Assembly (NCBI RefSeq): GCF_021730305.1
Contig: NZ_CP032674.1
Span: forward strand, 2,279,001-2,343,000
Reading direction: 5' to 3'
DNA length: 64,000 nt
Source of the DNA: Xanthobacter sp. YC-JY1
GTDB taxonomy: Bacteria; Pseudomonadota; Alphaproteobacteria; Rhizobiales; Xanthobacteraceae
Position numbers and translations under genes: made by a program. This document shows, one piece after another, positions 45,380 through 54,279 of this stretch. The notes below the pieces were generated by a model that saw only the letters and a list, made by a program, of their open reading frames with translations, was not told where the DNA came from and did no database searches. Within the stretch, counting starts at the first letter, position 1. Each line of letters begins with the position of its first letter.

Positions 45380-47335
45380 ATGTCCCAATCCCAGAAGCCC
45401 GCAGCCCGGCGGGCCGCCGTCTCTTCCGACGCCATGTTCTCCACCCTGCGCGGCCTGTGGCCCTATCTGTGGCCGGCCGACCGGGCGGACCTGCGCGCCC
45501 GTGTCGTCGTCACCTTCGTCCTGCTCTTCGCCTCCAAGGGTGCCACCATGGCGGTGCCCTTCCTGTTCAAATGGGCGACCGACGCGCTGACCGCAGAGGT
45601 GGCCGCCGGCAAGGCCGCGACGCCGGATGTCGGCTTCTGGGCCCTCGTCATCGGCGCCCCGGTGGCGCTGACGCTGGCCTACGGGCTCGGACGTATCCTC
45701 ATGGCGGGCGTCACCCAGCTGCGGGATGGTCTGTTCGCCAAGGTGGCGCTCAATGCCGTGCGGCGGCTCGCCATGGAGACGTTCGAGCATATGCACGCTT
45801 TGTCCCTGCGCTTCCATCTGGAGCGCAAGACGGGCGGGCTGACGCGCGTTCTGGAGCGGGCGCGCTCGGGCATCGAGACCATCGTGCGCATGCTGGCGCT
45901 GCAACTGGCGCCGACCATCGTCGAGCTGGTGATGGTGCTCGGCGTGCTGCTGTTCGCCTTCGACTGGCGCTATGTGGCGGTCGTGTCGGCGACGGTGGTG
46001 CTCTATTCGCTGTTCACCTATGTCGCCAGCGAGTGGCGCCTCGCCATCCGCAAGGAGATGAACGAGAGCGACACCGACGCCAACACCAAGGCCATCGACA
46101 GCCTGCTCAACTACGAGACGGTGAAGTATTTCGGCGCCGAGCGCTGGGAGACGGCCCGCTACGACCGCTCCATGGCGCGCTACGAGAAGGCGACGGTGAA
46201 CACCTACACCTCGCTGGCGTGGCTGAACGCCGGGCAGGCGCTCATCTTCTCCATCGGCCTCGCGGCGGTGATGGTGATGTGCGTGCTGGACATCCGGGCC
46301 GGGCGGCAGACGGTGGGCTCGTTCGTCATGGTCAACGCCATGATGATCCAGTTCTACATCCCGCTGAATTTCCTCGGCTTCATCTATCGCGAGATCAAGC
46401 AGGCCATCGTGGACATCGAGGCCATGTTCGCCGTGCTTCAGGTGGCCCCGGAAGTCACCGATCGTCCCGGTGCGCCGGACCTCGTGGTCTCCGGTGGCAC
46501 GGTGCGGTTCGAGGATGTGCGCTTCTCCTACGACGCCGGCCGGGAAATCCTGAAGGGCATTTCGTTCGAGGTGCCGGCGGGGCGGACGGTGGCCATCGTC
46601 GGGCCGTCGGGCGCGGGCAAGTCCACGCTCTCGCGCCTGCTGTTCCGTTTCTATGATGTCTCCGGCGGCCGCATCACCATCGACGGGCAGGATTTGCGGG
46701 AGGTGTCGCAGGAGAGCCTGCGCGCCGCCATCGGCATGGTCCCGCAGGACACCGTGCTGTTCAACGACACCATCGCCTACAACATCCGCTACGGCCGCCC
46801 GGCGGCGTCGGAGGCCGAGGTGGAGGAGGCGGCGCGGCTTGCCCGCATCGACGGCTTCATCCGCGCCACGCCCAAGGGCTTCAAGACTGAGGTGGGCGAG
46901 CGCGGCCTCAAGCTTTCCGGCGGCGAGAAGCAGCGCGTGGCCATCGCGCGCACACTGCTGAAGGCGCCGCCCATCCTGGTGCTGGACGAGGCAACTTCGG
47001 CGCTGGACAGCCACACGGAGAAGGAAATCCAGGACGCGCTGGACCGCGTGTCCGAGGGGCGGACCACACTGGTCATCGCCCACCGCCTGTCCACCGTGGT
47101 GAGCGCGGACGAAATCCTCGTTCTCGCCGATGGCAAGGTTGCCGAGCGCGGCTGCCACGTGGAGCTGCTGGCGAAGGGCGGGCTTTATGCCGCCCTCTGG
47201 AACCGCCAGCGGGAAGCGGAGGACGCCGCCGCGGTCCTCGCCCGTGCGCAGGCGGAGGAGGCGCTGGAGGCCTTGCCCGCCCGCCACCCCGACGAGGAGG
47301 GAATGGACGAGGAGCGCGTGCGCGCGGTCGGCTGA
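45380..47335 (+). CDS. Atm1-type ABC exporter (half transporter)
   Basis: 651 residues. Six membrane helices within about residues 35-345, then a nucleotide-binding domain with Walker A VGPSGAGKSTLSR (near residue 410), signature LSGGEKQRVAI (near 513) and Walker B ILVLDEATSALD. TMD features such as SLRFHLERKTGGLTRVLERARSGIE and NYETVKYFGAERWE are those of Atm1/HMT1 proteins, which export glutathione-bound or persulfide species and confer heavy-metal tolerance in alphaproteobacteria. Coupling to a Cys-containing ArsR supports metal or thiol-conjugate export. A general role in Fe-S maturation is less likely given its own repressor. Confidence 0.92.
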   Translation: MSQSQKPAARRAAVSSDAMFSTLRGLWPYLWPADRADLRARVVVTFVLLFASKGATMAVPFLFKWATDALTAEVAAGKAATPDVGFWALVIGAPVALTLAYGLGRILMAGVTQLRDGLFAKVALNAVRRLAMETFEHMHALSLRFHLERKTGGLTRVLERARSGIETIVRMLALQLAPTIVELVMVLGVLLFAFDWRYVAVVSATVVLYSLFTYVASEWRLAIRKEMNESDTDANTKAIDSLLNYETVKYFGAERWETARYDRSMARYEKATVNTYTSLAWLNAGQALIFSIGLAAVMVMCVLDIRAGRQTVGSFVMVNAMMIQFYIPLNFLGFIYREIKQAIVDIEAMFAVLQVAPEVTDRPGAPDLVVSGGTVRFEDVRFSYDAGREILKGISFEVPAGRTVAIVGPSGAGKSTLSRLLFRFYDVSGGRITIDGQDLREVSQESLRAAIGMVPQDTVLFNDTIAYNIRYGRPAASEAEVEEAARLARIDGFIRATPKGFKTEVGERGLKLSGGEKQRVAIARTLLKAPPILVLDEATSALDSHTEKEIQDALDRVSEGRTTLVIAHRLSTVVSADEILVLADGKVAERGCHVELLAKGGLYAALWNRQREAEDAAAVLARAQAEEALEALPARHPDEEGMDEERVRAVG

Positions 47336-47359
47336 CTTCGCGCGCGCCTCGAACCCGCT

Positions 47360-47797
47360 TCAGCGCGGCTGGTTGAACGCCCAGAGCACGCCGAACGGGT
47401 CGCGCACCTGCGCATAGCGGGCACCCCAGAACATGTCCTCCGGCGGCATCACCGGCGTCGCGCCGGCTTCCACCGCGCGGGCGAAGGCGGCATCCGTGTC
47501 GCCCACATGCAATGAGAGGTTGAAGCCGCCGAGCTTCTCCACGGGGCCGGAGCAATATTCCGGGTAGGGGTCGGCCAGCATCACCGACGAGCCGTTGATG
47601 TAGAGGTGGACGTGCATGGTGCGCCCGCTCTCGTCCGGCGGAATGGCGAAGGCGAGCTCCGCACCGAGGGCTTGTCTGTAGAAGTCGGCAGCCTTCATGG
47701 CGCCTTCCACGGTGACATAGGCCGTCACGCCGCCCTTCACCGGGGGCATGGCGGCGGGATCGATGGACGGCATGGTGGTCTCGGCAGTGTCGGACAT
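47360..47797 (-). CDS. VOC-family (glyoxalase/PhnB-like) protein
   Basis: 145 residues. Two VOC beta-alpha-beta-beta-beta units: YVTVEGAMKAADFYRQALGAEL at the start and FWGARYAQVRDPFGVLWAFN at the end, the latter being the PhnB-like signature. Function of this subgroup is generally unknown. GGAGGAGG precedes the ATG. It starts 83 bases after the ECF sigma gene, on the same strand, and is probably the last gene of that operon. Confidence 0.85.
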   Translation of the reverse strand: MSDTAETTMPSIDPAAMPPVKGGVTAYVTVEGAMKAADFYRQALGAELAFAIPPDESGRTMHVHLYINGSSVMLADPYPEYCSGPVEKLGGFNLSLHVGDTDAAFARAVEAGATPVMPPEDMFWGARYAQVRDPFGVLWAFNQPR

Positions 47798-47880
47798 GCT
47801 TTCCTCCTCCGGCGCCGGAGCGCGCCTTTTGTGATGACGGGCGGGCGGCGCCGATCCCGACAGCCTGCCCGCATTTTTCC

Positions 47881-49134
47881 TCAGGCCCGTGACTGGATGA
47901 GATCGATCTGCGCGCGGATGTGCTCCGCCTCGGCCGGCGTGTTGGCGAGCGCGATGGCCCGGTCGAAGGCGACGCGCGCCTCCTGATGCCGGCCCAGCTC
48001 CAGCAGGAATGCGCCGCGGGCACCGAAGAAATGGAAATAGCTGGAGAGCCGCGGCGCCAGTGGATCGATCATGGCGAGCGCGGCCTCCGCACCTTTGACC
48101 TTGCTCACGGCGACGGCGCGATTGAGCGTCACCACCGGGGAGGGTTGGAGAAATTCGAGCGCCGCATAGAGCGCGTCGATCTGCACCCAGTCGGTCTCCT
48201 CCGGCGTTGCCGCGCGGGAGTGGAGGCCCGCGACTGCCGCCTGGATCTGGTAGGCGCCGGGGCGGCGGTGGCGCATGGCCTTGTCGATGAGCGCCAGCCC
48301 TTCGGCGATGCGCTCGCGATCCCATCTCGTGCGATCCTGCCGGTCGAGCAGGATGGCCCGGCCGTCGGGATCGAAGCGGGCGGCGGCCCGGGCATGCTGG
48401 AGCAGCATGAGCGCGAGGAGGCCCATGATCTCCGGCTCGGTGGGAAAGAGCCGCAGCAGCAGTCGGCCAAGGCGGATGGCGTCGTCGCACAGGCCGGCGC
48501 GGCTGGGTTCGCCACCGGCTGAATAGCCTTCGTTGAAGACGAGATAGACCATGGCCGCCACCGTCCCCAGCCGCTCGGCCCGCTCCACCGGGCCGGGGGC
48601 CTCGAACGGCACGTCGGCGCGCGCGATCCGCGCCTTGGCGCGGGTGATGCGCTGCTCCATGGCCGCTTCGCTGACGAGGAAGGCGCGGGCGATCTCCTTC
48701 ACCGTGAGGCCGGAGACGATGCGCAAGGCGAGGGCGATCTGCTGCGTCGCCGGCAGTTCCGGATGGCAGCAGATGAAGAGCAAACGCAGCACGTCGTCGC
48801 GATAGTGGGAATTGTCCAACCGCTCGGCCAAAGGCGCCTCAGCGTCGTCGAGGTCGGAGAGCTGGTCGTCCGGGGGCAGGGGATCGTGCTTCGCCCGCTT
48901 GCGCACGCCGTCGAGGGCGGCATTGCGGCCGACGAGGATGAGCCAGGCGGCCGGATCGCGCGGCGGGCCGTTCATCGGCCAGGTGCGCAGCGCCCGCAGG
49001 CAGGCTTCCTGAAATGCCTCCTCGGCGGTGTCGAGATCGCGGAAATAGCGCAGGAGCGCAGCCACGGCCTGGGGCCGGGCGGCGGTGAGGGTGCCGTTGA
49101 TCCAGTCGGGATCGTTGAGGGCAGGGGTGGTCAT
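47881..49134 (-). CDS. ECF42-type RNA polymerase sigma factor with C-terminal helical domain
   Basis: 417 residues, about twice a minimal ECF sigma. Region 2 at about residues 15-80 (EEAFQEACLRALRTWP), region 4 near 130-180 (SGLTVKEIARAFLVSEAAMEQRI), then a long helical TPR-like part to the end (VFNEGYSAGGEPSR, RLGRLLLRLFP, SPVVTLNRAVAVSKV). This layout, together with an adjacent DGPF protein gene, defines the ECF42 group, which has no anti-sigma factor; the C-terminal domain is needed for activity in the members studied. The start overlaps the upstream stop by four bases (ATGA). Target promoter is expected upstream of the DGPF gene. Confidence 0.93.
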   Translation of the reverse strand: MTTPALNDPDWINGTLTAARPQAVAALLRYFRDLDTAEEAFQEACLRALRTWPMNGPPRDPAAWLILVGRNAALDGVRKRAKHDPLPPDDQLSDLDDAEAPLAERLDNSHYRDDVLRLLFICCHPELPATQQIALALRIVSGLTVKEIARAFLVSEAAMEQRITRAKARIARADVPFEAPGPVERAERLGTVAAMVYLVFNEGYSAGGEPSRAGLCDDAIRLGRLLLRLFPTEPEIMGLLALMLLQHARAAARFDPDGRAILLDRQDRTRWDRERIAEGLALIDKAMRHRRPGAYQIQAAVAGLHSRAATPEETDWVQIDALYAALEFLQPSPVVTLNRAVAVSKVKGAEAALAMIDPLAPRLSSYFHFFGARGAFLLELGRHQEARVAFDRAIALANTPAEAEHIRAQIDLIQSRA

Positions 49135-49517
49135 GTCCCGGTCTTCTGGCCCACGCGCTCGTCGGGGAAGAAGGCGCGAACCGGCCGAATCTCATAGGTG
49201 GCGCCGGGATTGACCTCCGAGAGGTCCTTGACGATGGCGAGCACGTCGTCGAGGTCGGCGGCGTCCACGAGATAGAAGCCCAGCAGCTGCTCCTTCGTCT
49301 CGGCGAAGGGACCGTCAATGACGAGGGGCGCTTCCTGCGTCTTGCGCAAGGTCGTCGCCGCGGTTGTGGGCAGGAGGCGGAGCGAGGCGCCCATCTTGCC
49401 GGCCTTGGTGAGCCGTTCCTGAACCACGGCGATCTTGGCCATCACGGCGTCGTCCTGCTCCTGGGTCCAGGAACAGACCACATCTTCTTCGTGGTAACAG
49501 AGGATGGCGTACATCAT
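49131..49517 (-). CDS. DGPF-motif YCII-related protein
   Basis: 128 residues. MMYAILCYHEEDV opens a YCII-like ferredoxin fold and IDGPFAETKEQLLGFYLVD contains the DGPF motif that names the group. These proteins are the constant genomic partners of ECF42 sigma factors; biochemical role unknown. GGGAG lies about eight bases before the first of two adjacent ATGs. First gene of a three-gene operon with the sigma factor and the VOC protein. Confidence 0.9.
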   Translation of the reverse strand: MMYAILCYHEEDVVCSWTQEQDDAVMAKIAVVQERLTKAGKMGASLRLLPTTAATTLRKTQEAPLVIDGPFAETKEQLLGFYLVDAADLDDVLAIVKDLSEVNPGATYEIRPVRAFFPDERVGQKTGT

Positions 49518-49661
49518 GGCGGGGCTCCCTTGGTCATCTTCTGAAGGACGCCTGAGTATGACCATGGCCGACAATGCGGGGCAAAATCTGCGCGGCCAAA
49601 GGCGGGCGCCGCACCATGACGCCCGCTTGACGGCGCCGATGCCCGCTTATAGGCCGGACGC

Positions 49662-50675
49662 ATGACCTCGCGCGCCTTCATTGCCGGCTGTGCCGGCCCG
49701 AACCTTTCGGCCACCGAGCGCAGCTTCTTCCGCGATGCGGAGCCCTGGGGCTTCATCCTGTTCGCCCGCAACGTGGCGGACCCGGATCAGGTGCGCGCGC
49801 TGGTCGCCGACCTGCGCGAGGCGGTGGGCTGGATGGCGCCAGTGCTCATCGACCAGGAAGGCGGCCGCGTGCAGCGCCTGCGCCCGCCCCACTGGACGGA
49901 CGATCCCCCCGCCGAGGCCTTCGGCCAGCTCTACCTCTCCGATCCCAGCGCGGCGCTGGAGGCGGTGCGGCTCAATTCGCGGGCCATCGCCGCGGACCTC
50001 TACGCCCTCGGCATCGACGTGGACTGCCTGCCCTGCGCGGACCTGCGCCACCCGGATGGCCACGGTATCATCGGCAATCGCGCCTATGGCACCGAGCCGG
50101 TCGCAGTGGCGGCTCTGGCGCGGGCGGCTGCGGTGGGGCTGATGGAAGGTGGCGTGCTGCCCGTGCTGAAGCACATCCCCGGCCATGGCCGCGCGCCTGT
50201 CGACAGCCACGAGAAGCTTCCCGTCGTCACCGCCACGCGCGGCGAACTGGAAGGCATGGACTTCGCCGCCTTCCGCGACCTGTCCGACCTGCCCCTCGGC
50301 ATGACCGCCCACGTGGTCTATGCCGATATCGACCCGGACCGCCCCGCCACCACCTCGCCGGTGGTGCTGTCCGAAGTGGTGCGCGGCTCCATCGGCTTCG
50401 ACGGGATGCTGATGAGCGACGACCTCTCCATGGGCGCGCTCGCCGGCACCATGGAAACCCGGGGCCGCGACGCGCTGGCGGCGGGCTGCGACATGCTCCT
50501 CCACTGCAACGGCAAGATGGAAGAGATGGAGAAGGTGGCCGCCTCCGCTCCCGTTCTGACCGGCGAGGCCTATGCCCGCGCCGCCAAGGCCCTGTCGTTG
50601 CGGGTGGTGCCCGATCCGGTCGATGCCAGGCAGCTGCGGGCAGCGGTCGCGGCTCAGCTCAAGACGGTGGGCTGA
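49662..50675 (+). CDS. nagZ: Beta-N-acetylhexosaminidase NagZ
   Basis: 337 residues, GH3. LIDQEGGRVQRL near residue 65, the catalytic loop KHIPGHGRAPVDSHEKLP near residue 170, and the nucleophile Asp in LMSDDLSMGAL near residue 255. It removes GlcNAc from anhydromuropeptides in peptidoglycan recycling and thereby shapes the signals for beta-lactamase induction. ATG at 49662. Followed four bases after the stop by scpA, so these are co-transcribed. Confidence 0.96.
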   Translation: MTSRAFIAGCAGPNLSATERSFFRDAEPWGFILFARNVADPDQVRALVADLREAVGWMAPVLIDQEGGRVQRLRPPHWTDDPPAEAFGQLYLSDPSAALEAVRLNSRAIAADLYALGIDVDCLPCADLRHPDGHGIIGNRAYGTEPVAVAALARAAAVGLMEGGVLPVLKHIPGHGRAPVDSHEKLPVVTATRGELEGMDFAAFRDLSDLPLGMTAHVVYADIDPDRPATTSPVVLSEVVRGSIGFDGMLMSDDLSMGALAGTMETRGRDALAAGCDMLLHCNGKMEEMEKVAASAPVLTGEAYARAAKALSLRVVPDPVDARQLRAAVAAQLKTVG

Positions 50676-50679
50676 CCCC

Positions 50680-51549
50680 ATGTCCGCGCCGACCTCGGGC
50701 GATTCCGGTCCGGACGCCTTCGAGCTCGGCACCGACCGCGCCCAGGTCGCCGCCGACGAGGCGTTCGTGGTGGACGTGGACGGCTTCGAGGGGCCGCTGG
50801 ACCTGCTGCTCGCGCTGGCGCGGACGCAGAAGGTCGATCTCTCGAAGATCTCCATTCTCGCCCTCTCCGACCAGTATCTCGCCTTCATCGAGGAAGCCCG
50901 CCGCGGCCGGCTGGAGCTTGCGGCTGATTATCTCGTGATGGCGGCGTGGCTCGCCTACCTGAAATCGCGCCTGCTGCTGCCGGCGCCGCCGCAGGAGGAG
51001 GGGCCGAGCGCGGAGGAGATGGCCGCCGCCTTCGCCCGGCGCCTGAGGCATCTGGAGCGCATCCGCCGCGCCGCCGCGCAATTGATGGCGCGTCCGCAGA
51101 TGGGCCGCGACGCCTTCGCCCGCGCCCTGCCGCCGCCCTCGAAGGAACCGCTCTACACGGTCTACACGGCCACCATCTACGACCTGCTCTCCGCCTATGC
51201 CCGCCAGCGCCAGACCAAGGCGCTCTCGCACGTCACGCTCAAGACCCGCACCGTCTGGTCTCTCGCCGAGGCCCGCGCCCGGCTGGAGCGTCTGCTCGGG
51301 GCGGAGGTGGTCGGCGAATGGATGCGGCTGGACCAATTCCTGCTAGATTACATGACGACGCCCGAGCAGCGGGCGACCGCGCTCGCGTCGAGCTTCTCGG
51401 CCAGCCTCGAGATGGTGCGGGAGGGGATGCTGGATATCCGCCAGGATGCCCCCTTCGCCCCCTTGTGGCTGCGTCCGCGCCCGGCGGTGGAGCCTGAGCC
51501 GCTGCTGCCGTTCGATGCGTCCGACCCGGCGCCGGGAGAGGAGAGATGA
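50680..51549 (+). CDS. scpA: Segregation and condensation protein A
   Basis: 289 residues. Kleisin N-terminal motif FEGPLDLLLALARTQKVDL near residue 35 and the helix AWLAYLKSRLLLP; the C-terminal winged helix begins around 205. It bridges the SMC heads in the condensin complex. Starts four bases after nagZ; the stop overlaps the scpB start (ATGA). Confidence 0.95.
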   Translation: MSAPTSGDSGPDAFELGTDRAQVAADEAFVVDVDGFEGPLDLLLALARTQKVDLSKISILALSDQYLAFIEEARRGRLELAADYLVMAAWLAYLKSRLLLPAPPQEEGPSAEEMAAAFARRLRHLERIRRAAAQLMARPQMGRDAFARALPPPSKEPLYTVYTATIYDLLSAYARQRQTKALSHVTLKTRTVWSLAEARARLERLLGAEVVGEWMRLDQFLLDYMTTPEQRATALASSFSASLEMVREGMLDIRQDAPFAPLWLRPRPAVEPEPLLPFDASDPAPGEER

Positions 51550-52289
51550 CCCGTTCCGCCCCGCGCATCGACCTGTTCGACGTGCGTCCGGAGGACGAGC
51601 GCGCCTATGCTTTCGCGCGCGATTTGAGGGCCATCGAGGCGCTGCTGTTCACCTCGCCGCTGCCGGTGGACGTCAAGGCCATGAAGCCGCACCTCTCCGC
51701 CGACGCCGATATCGGCGCGCTGATGGAGGCGCTGACAGCCGATTACGCCCGGCGCGGCGTCAACATCGTGAAGGCCGCCGGCGGCTGGATGCTGCGCACG
51801 GCGCCGGACCTCGCCCGTGTCGTCGCCGGCCCGGTGCCGGAGGCGCGCAAGCTCTCGCGCGCGGCCATCGAGGTTCTGGCCATCGTCGCCTACCACCAGC
51901 CGGTCACCCGCGCGGAGATCGAGGAGATTCGCGGCGTCTCCACCTCCAAGGGCACGCTGGACGTGCTGCTGGAGACCGGATGGGTGCGCCTGCGCGGCCG
52001 CCGCAAGGCGCCGGGGCGGCCCGTGACCTATGGCACGACGCCGGCCTTCCTCGTCCAGTTCGGCCTCGATGCGGTGCAGGATCTTCCCGGCCTCGACGAG
52101 CTGAAGGGCGCCGGCCTCATCGACGGGCGCATCCCCGCCGGCTTCGCCATTCCGCTGCCGTCCGACGATCCGGGCCTGCGCGAGGACGAGGAGGCGCTGG
52201 AGCCGGACATGCTGGATTTCCACCTCTCGCCCCCGCCGGAGGACGAGGAGCCGGGCGCGAACGCGCCCGAAGATGATGGCGACGCGTGA
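51546..52289 (+). CDS. scpB: Segregation and condensation protein B
   Basis: 247 residues. Tandem winged helices: IEALLFTSPLPV in the first, and LSRAAIEVLAIVAYHQPVTR followed by EEIRGV near residues 110-145 in the second, the signature of ScpB. An acidic tail (PPEDEEPGANAPEDDG) closes the protein. Works as a dimer with ScpA on SMC. Overlaps the next gene by 17 bases. Confidence 0.95.
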   Translation: MTRSAPRIDLFDVRPEDERAYAFARDLRAIEALLFTSPLPVDVKAMKPHLSADADIGALMEALTADYARRGVNIVKAAGGWMLRTAPDLARVVAGPVPEARKLSRAAIEVLAIVAYHQPVTRAEIEEIRGVSTSKGTLDVLLETGWVRLRGRRKAPGRPVTYGTTPAFLVQFGLDAVQDLPGLDELKGAGLIDGRIPAGFAIPLPSDDPGLREDEEALEPDMLDFHLSPPPEDEEPGANAPEDDGDA

Positions 52290-53397
52290 GGAGGCGGTTC
52301 TGGTTGACGAGATCGAGACCCTGGGGATGACCCGCAGCCGCACCCCTGCCGCCTTCGCCAAGGGCCTTTCCTTCGAGGCCGTGCAACTCGCCTATGGCGA
52401 CGTCGCCGCCGTGCGCGGCGTGAGTCTCGCGGTGGAGCCGGGGGAGGTGCTGTGCCTGCTCGGCCAGTCGGGCTGCGGCAAGACCTCTCTCCTGCGCCTC
52501 GCGGCGGGCATCGAGCAGCCGGACTCCGGCCGAATCCTCATCGATGGCGAGGTGGTGGCGGGGCAGGGGGCCTTCGTGCCGCCCGAGCGGCGCGGTGTCG
52601 GGCTGGTTTTTCAGGACTATGCCCTGTTCCCGCACCTCACCAACCTTGAGAACGTGATGTTCGGCCTCAACGGCCTGAAGCGGGCCGAGGCGGCGCGGGA
52701 GGCGCGCCTCGCGCTGGCGCGGGTAGACCTCGCCGATCTCGCCGAGGTCTATCCCCACGAACTCTCCGGCGGGCAGCAGCAGCGCGTGGCGCTGGCCCGC
52801 GCCATGGCGCCGCGTCCGGGCATCCTTCTCCTCGACGAGCCCTTCTCCGGCCTCGACCGCCGCCTGCGCGACCAGGTGCGGGCGGAGACGCTGGCGGTGC
52901 TGCGGGATGCCAAAGCGACGGTCGTCATCGTCACCCACGATCCCGAGGAGGCGATGCGCCTGTCCGACCGCATCGCTTTGCTGCGCAAGGGCGAGCTGGT
53001 GCAGCTCGGCCCACCGGAGGAGCTCTACCGCCGCCCGGCGGATCTCGGCGTGGCGCGATTCTTTTGCGAGCTGAACGAGATCGCGGCCGAGGTCGTCGGC
53101 GGCATAGCGGACGCGCCCATCGGCCGGTTCGCGGCGCCGGGACTGGTGGACGGGCCGGCCATCGTCGCCATCCGCCCGCAGGGCATCGCGCTGGCGCCAG
53201 CCGGGCGCGGCATCGCGGGACGGCTGCTTGAGCGGCGCTTTCTCGGCGAGCTCGATCTCGTGGAAGTGATCGTGGAAGGGGTGGAGCGTCCGCTGGTGCT
53301 GCGCCTGCGGGACGCGGGAAACGTGAAAAAGGGCGACGAAGTGGGCCTTCTGGTCGATCCCGGTGAAGTCCTTGTTTTCGCCGCGGGCCGAGCCTAG
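52273..53397 (+). CDS. ABC transporter ATP-binding protein, FbpC/PotA-like, without adjacent permease
   Basis: 374 residues. Walker A GQSGCGKTS (near residue 65), Q loop FQDYALFPHL, signature LSGGQQQRVALARAMA, Walker B ILLLDEPFSGLD and the switch THDPEEAM. The C-terminal 110 residues look like a TOBE domain (AIRPQGIALAPAG). The closest group is iron(III)/spermidine-type importers, but no permease or binding protein is in the vicinity: it lies between scpB and tatA. Start at 52273 overlaps scpB; ATG at 52327 is an alternative that removes 18 residues without loss of the domain. Confidence 0.85.
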   Translation: MMATREEAVLVDEIETLGMTRSRTPAAFAKGLSFEAVQLAYGDVAAVRGVSLAVEPGEVLCLLGQSGCGKTSLLRLAAGIEQPDSGRILIDGEVVAGQGAFVPPERRGVGLVFQDYALFPHLTNLENVMFGLNGLKRAEAAREARLALARVDLADLAEVYPHELSGGQQQRVALARAMAPRPGILLLDEPFSGLDRRLRDQVRAETLAVLRDAKATVVIVTHDPEEAMRLSDRIALLRKGELVQLGPPEELYRRPADLGVARFFCELNEIAAEVVGGIADAPIGRFAAPGLVDGPAIVAIRPQGIALAPAGRGIAGRLLERRFLGELDLVEVIVEGVERPLVLRLRDAGNVKKGDEVGLLVDPGEVLVFAAGRA

Positions 53398-53465
53398 TGT
53401 CGCCGTCCGAACGGCCCTGCGGTCTGCCGCCGGGGCCACAAAGAATATCCTTGGAGGATGGTTAG

Positions 53466-53702
53466 ATGGGTTCGTTGAGCATCTGGCACTGGATCGTAGT
53501 GCTGGCCGTGGTGCTCCTCCTGTTCGGTCGCGGCAAGATCTCCGATCTGATGGGCGACGTGGCCAAGGGCATCAAGTCCTTCAAGAAGGGCATGGCCGAC
53601 GATGACGAGCCGGTGAAGGCTCCTCCGGCCGCCCCCGAGGCGCCGCGCCCGCTTCCGCACCAGACGTCGAGCGCCCCCGAAGCCGAGAAGAAGCCCGTCT
53701 GA
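53466..53702 (+). CDS. tatA: Sec-independent protein translocase subunit TatA
   Basis: 78 residues. One N-terminal membrane helix ([20 protein letters not shown]) with the FGRGK turn, an amphipathic helix ([15 protein letters not shown]) and a Pro/Glu tail. Oligomers form the passage for folded, twin-arginine substrates. GGAGG precedes the ATG. First of tatABC. Confidence 0.96.
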   Translation: MGSLSIWHWIVVLAVVLLLFGRGKISDLMGDVAKGIKSFKKGMADDDEPVKAPPAAPEAPRPLPHQTSSAPEAEKKPV

Positions 53703-53763
53703 CGGACCTCTGCCCCTGAACACTTGAAGAGGGCGGCGGCACCACCGCCGGACAGACGGGCTC

Positions 53764-54279
53764 ATGTTCGATATCGGCTGGTCCGAGCTGATGCTGATCG
53801 GCATTGTCGCGCTGATCGTCATCGGTCCCAAGGAGCTGCCTACGGTGCTGCGCACCGTGGGACGCACCGTCACGAAGCTGCGCCGGATGGCCGGCGAGTT
53901 CCAGGGCCAGTTCCAGGAGGCCCTGCGCGAGGCGGACCTTGCCGACATGCGCAAGGAAATCAGCGACGTCACCGAGACCGCCCGCTCCACCCTCGCCACC
54001 TCCGACATGTTCGATCCGCTGCGCTCCATCCGCGAGGAGATTCGCTCCACCGTGGAGGGCGCGAATCCGACCCCGCCGGCCGCCGCGCCCGACATCCCCG
54101 TCGCGCTGCCTGATCTGCCCCCGCCCGTGGAACTGCCCGATCCCATGGCCGCCATCCGCGCCGAAATCCGCCGCTCGGTGGAGGCCGCCGTGCCCCCCGC
54201 GCCGGTTGCGCCGCCTGCCGCAGCCGTTGAGCCGGCTCCCGAGAGCCTGCCCGTCGCCGGCGAGACGAAGAGCGCGTGA
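53764..54279 (+). CDS. tatB: Twin-arginine translocase subunit TatB
   Basis: 171 residues. [26 protein letters not shown], shown here only in part as the helix and its GPKELP turn, starts the protein; an amphipathic helix and a long Pro/Ala-rich tail follow. TatB with TatC recognises the twin-arginine signal. Its stop overlaps the tatC start (TGATG). Confidence 0.94.
   Translation: MFDIGWSELMLIGIVALIVIGPKELPTVLRTVGRTVTKLRRMAGEFQGQFQEALREADLADMRKEISDVTETARSTLATSDMFDPLRSIREEIRSTVEGANPTPPAAAPDIPVALPDLPPPVELPDPMAAIRAEIRRSVEAAVPPAPVAPPAAAVEPAPESLPVAGETKSA

Noticed and set aside
44702-47287. 861-codon minus-strand open frame opposite the ArsR and ABC exporter genes
   Set aside because: Composition is shadow-like (His/Arg/Gly-rich) and it crosses several real genes; the exporter motifs are on the plus strand.
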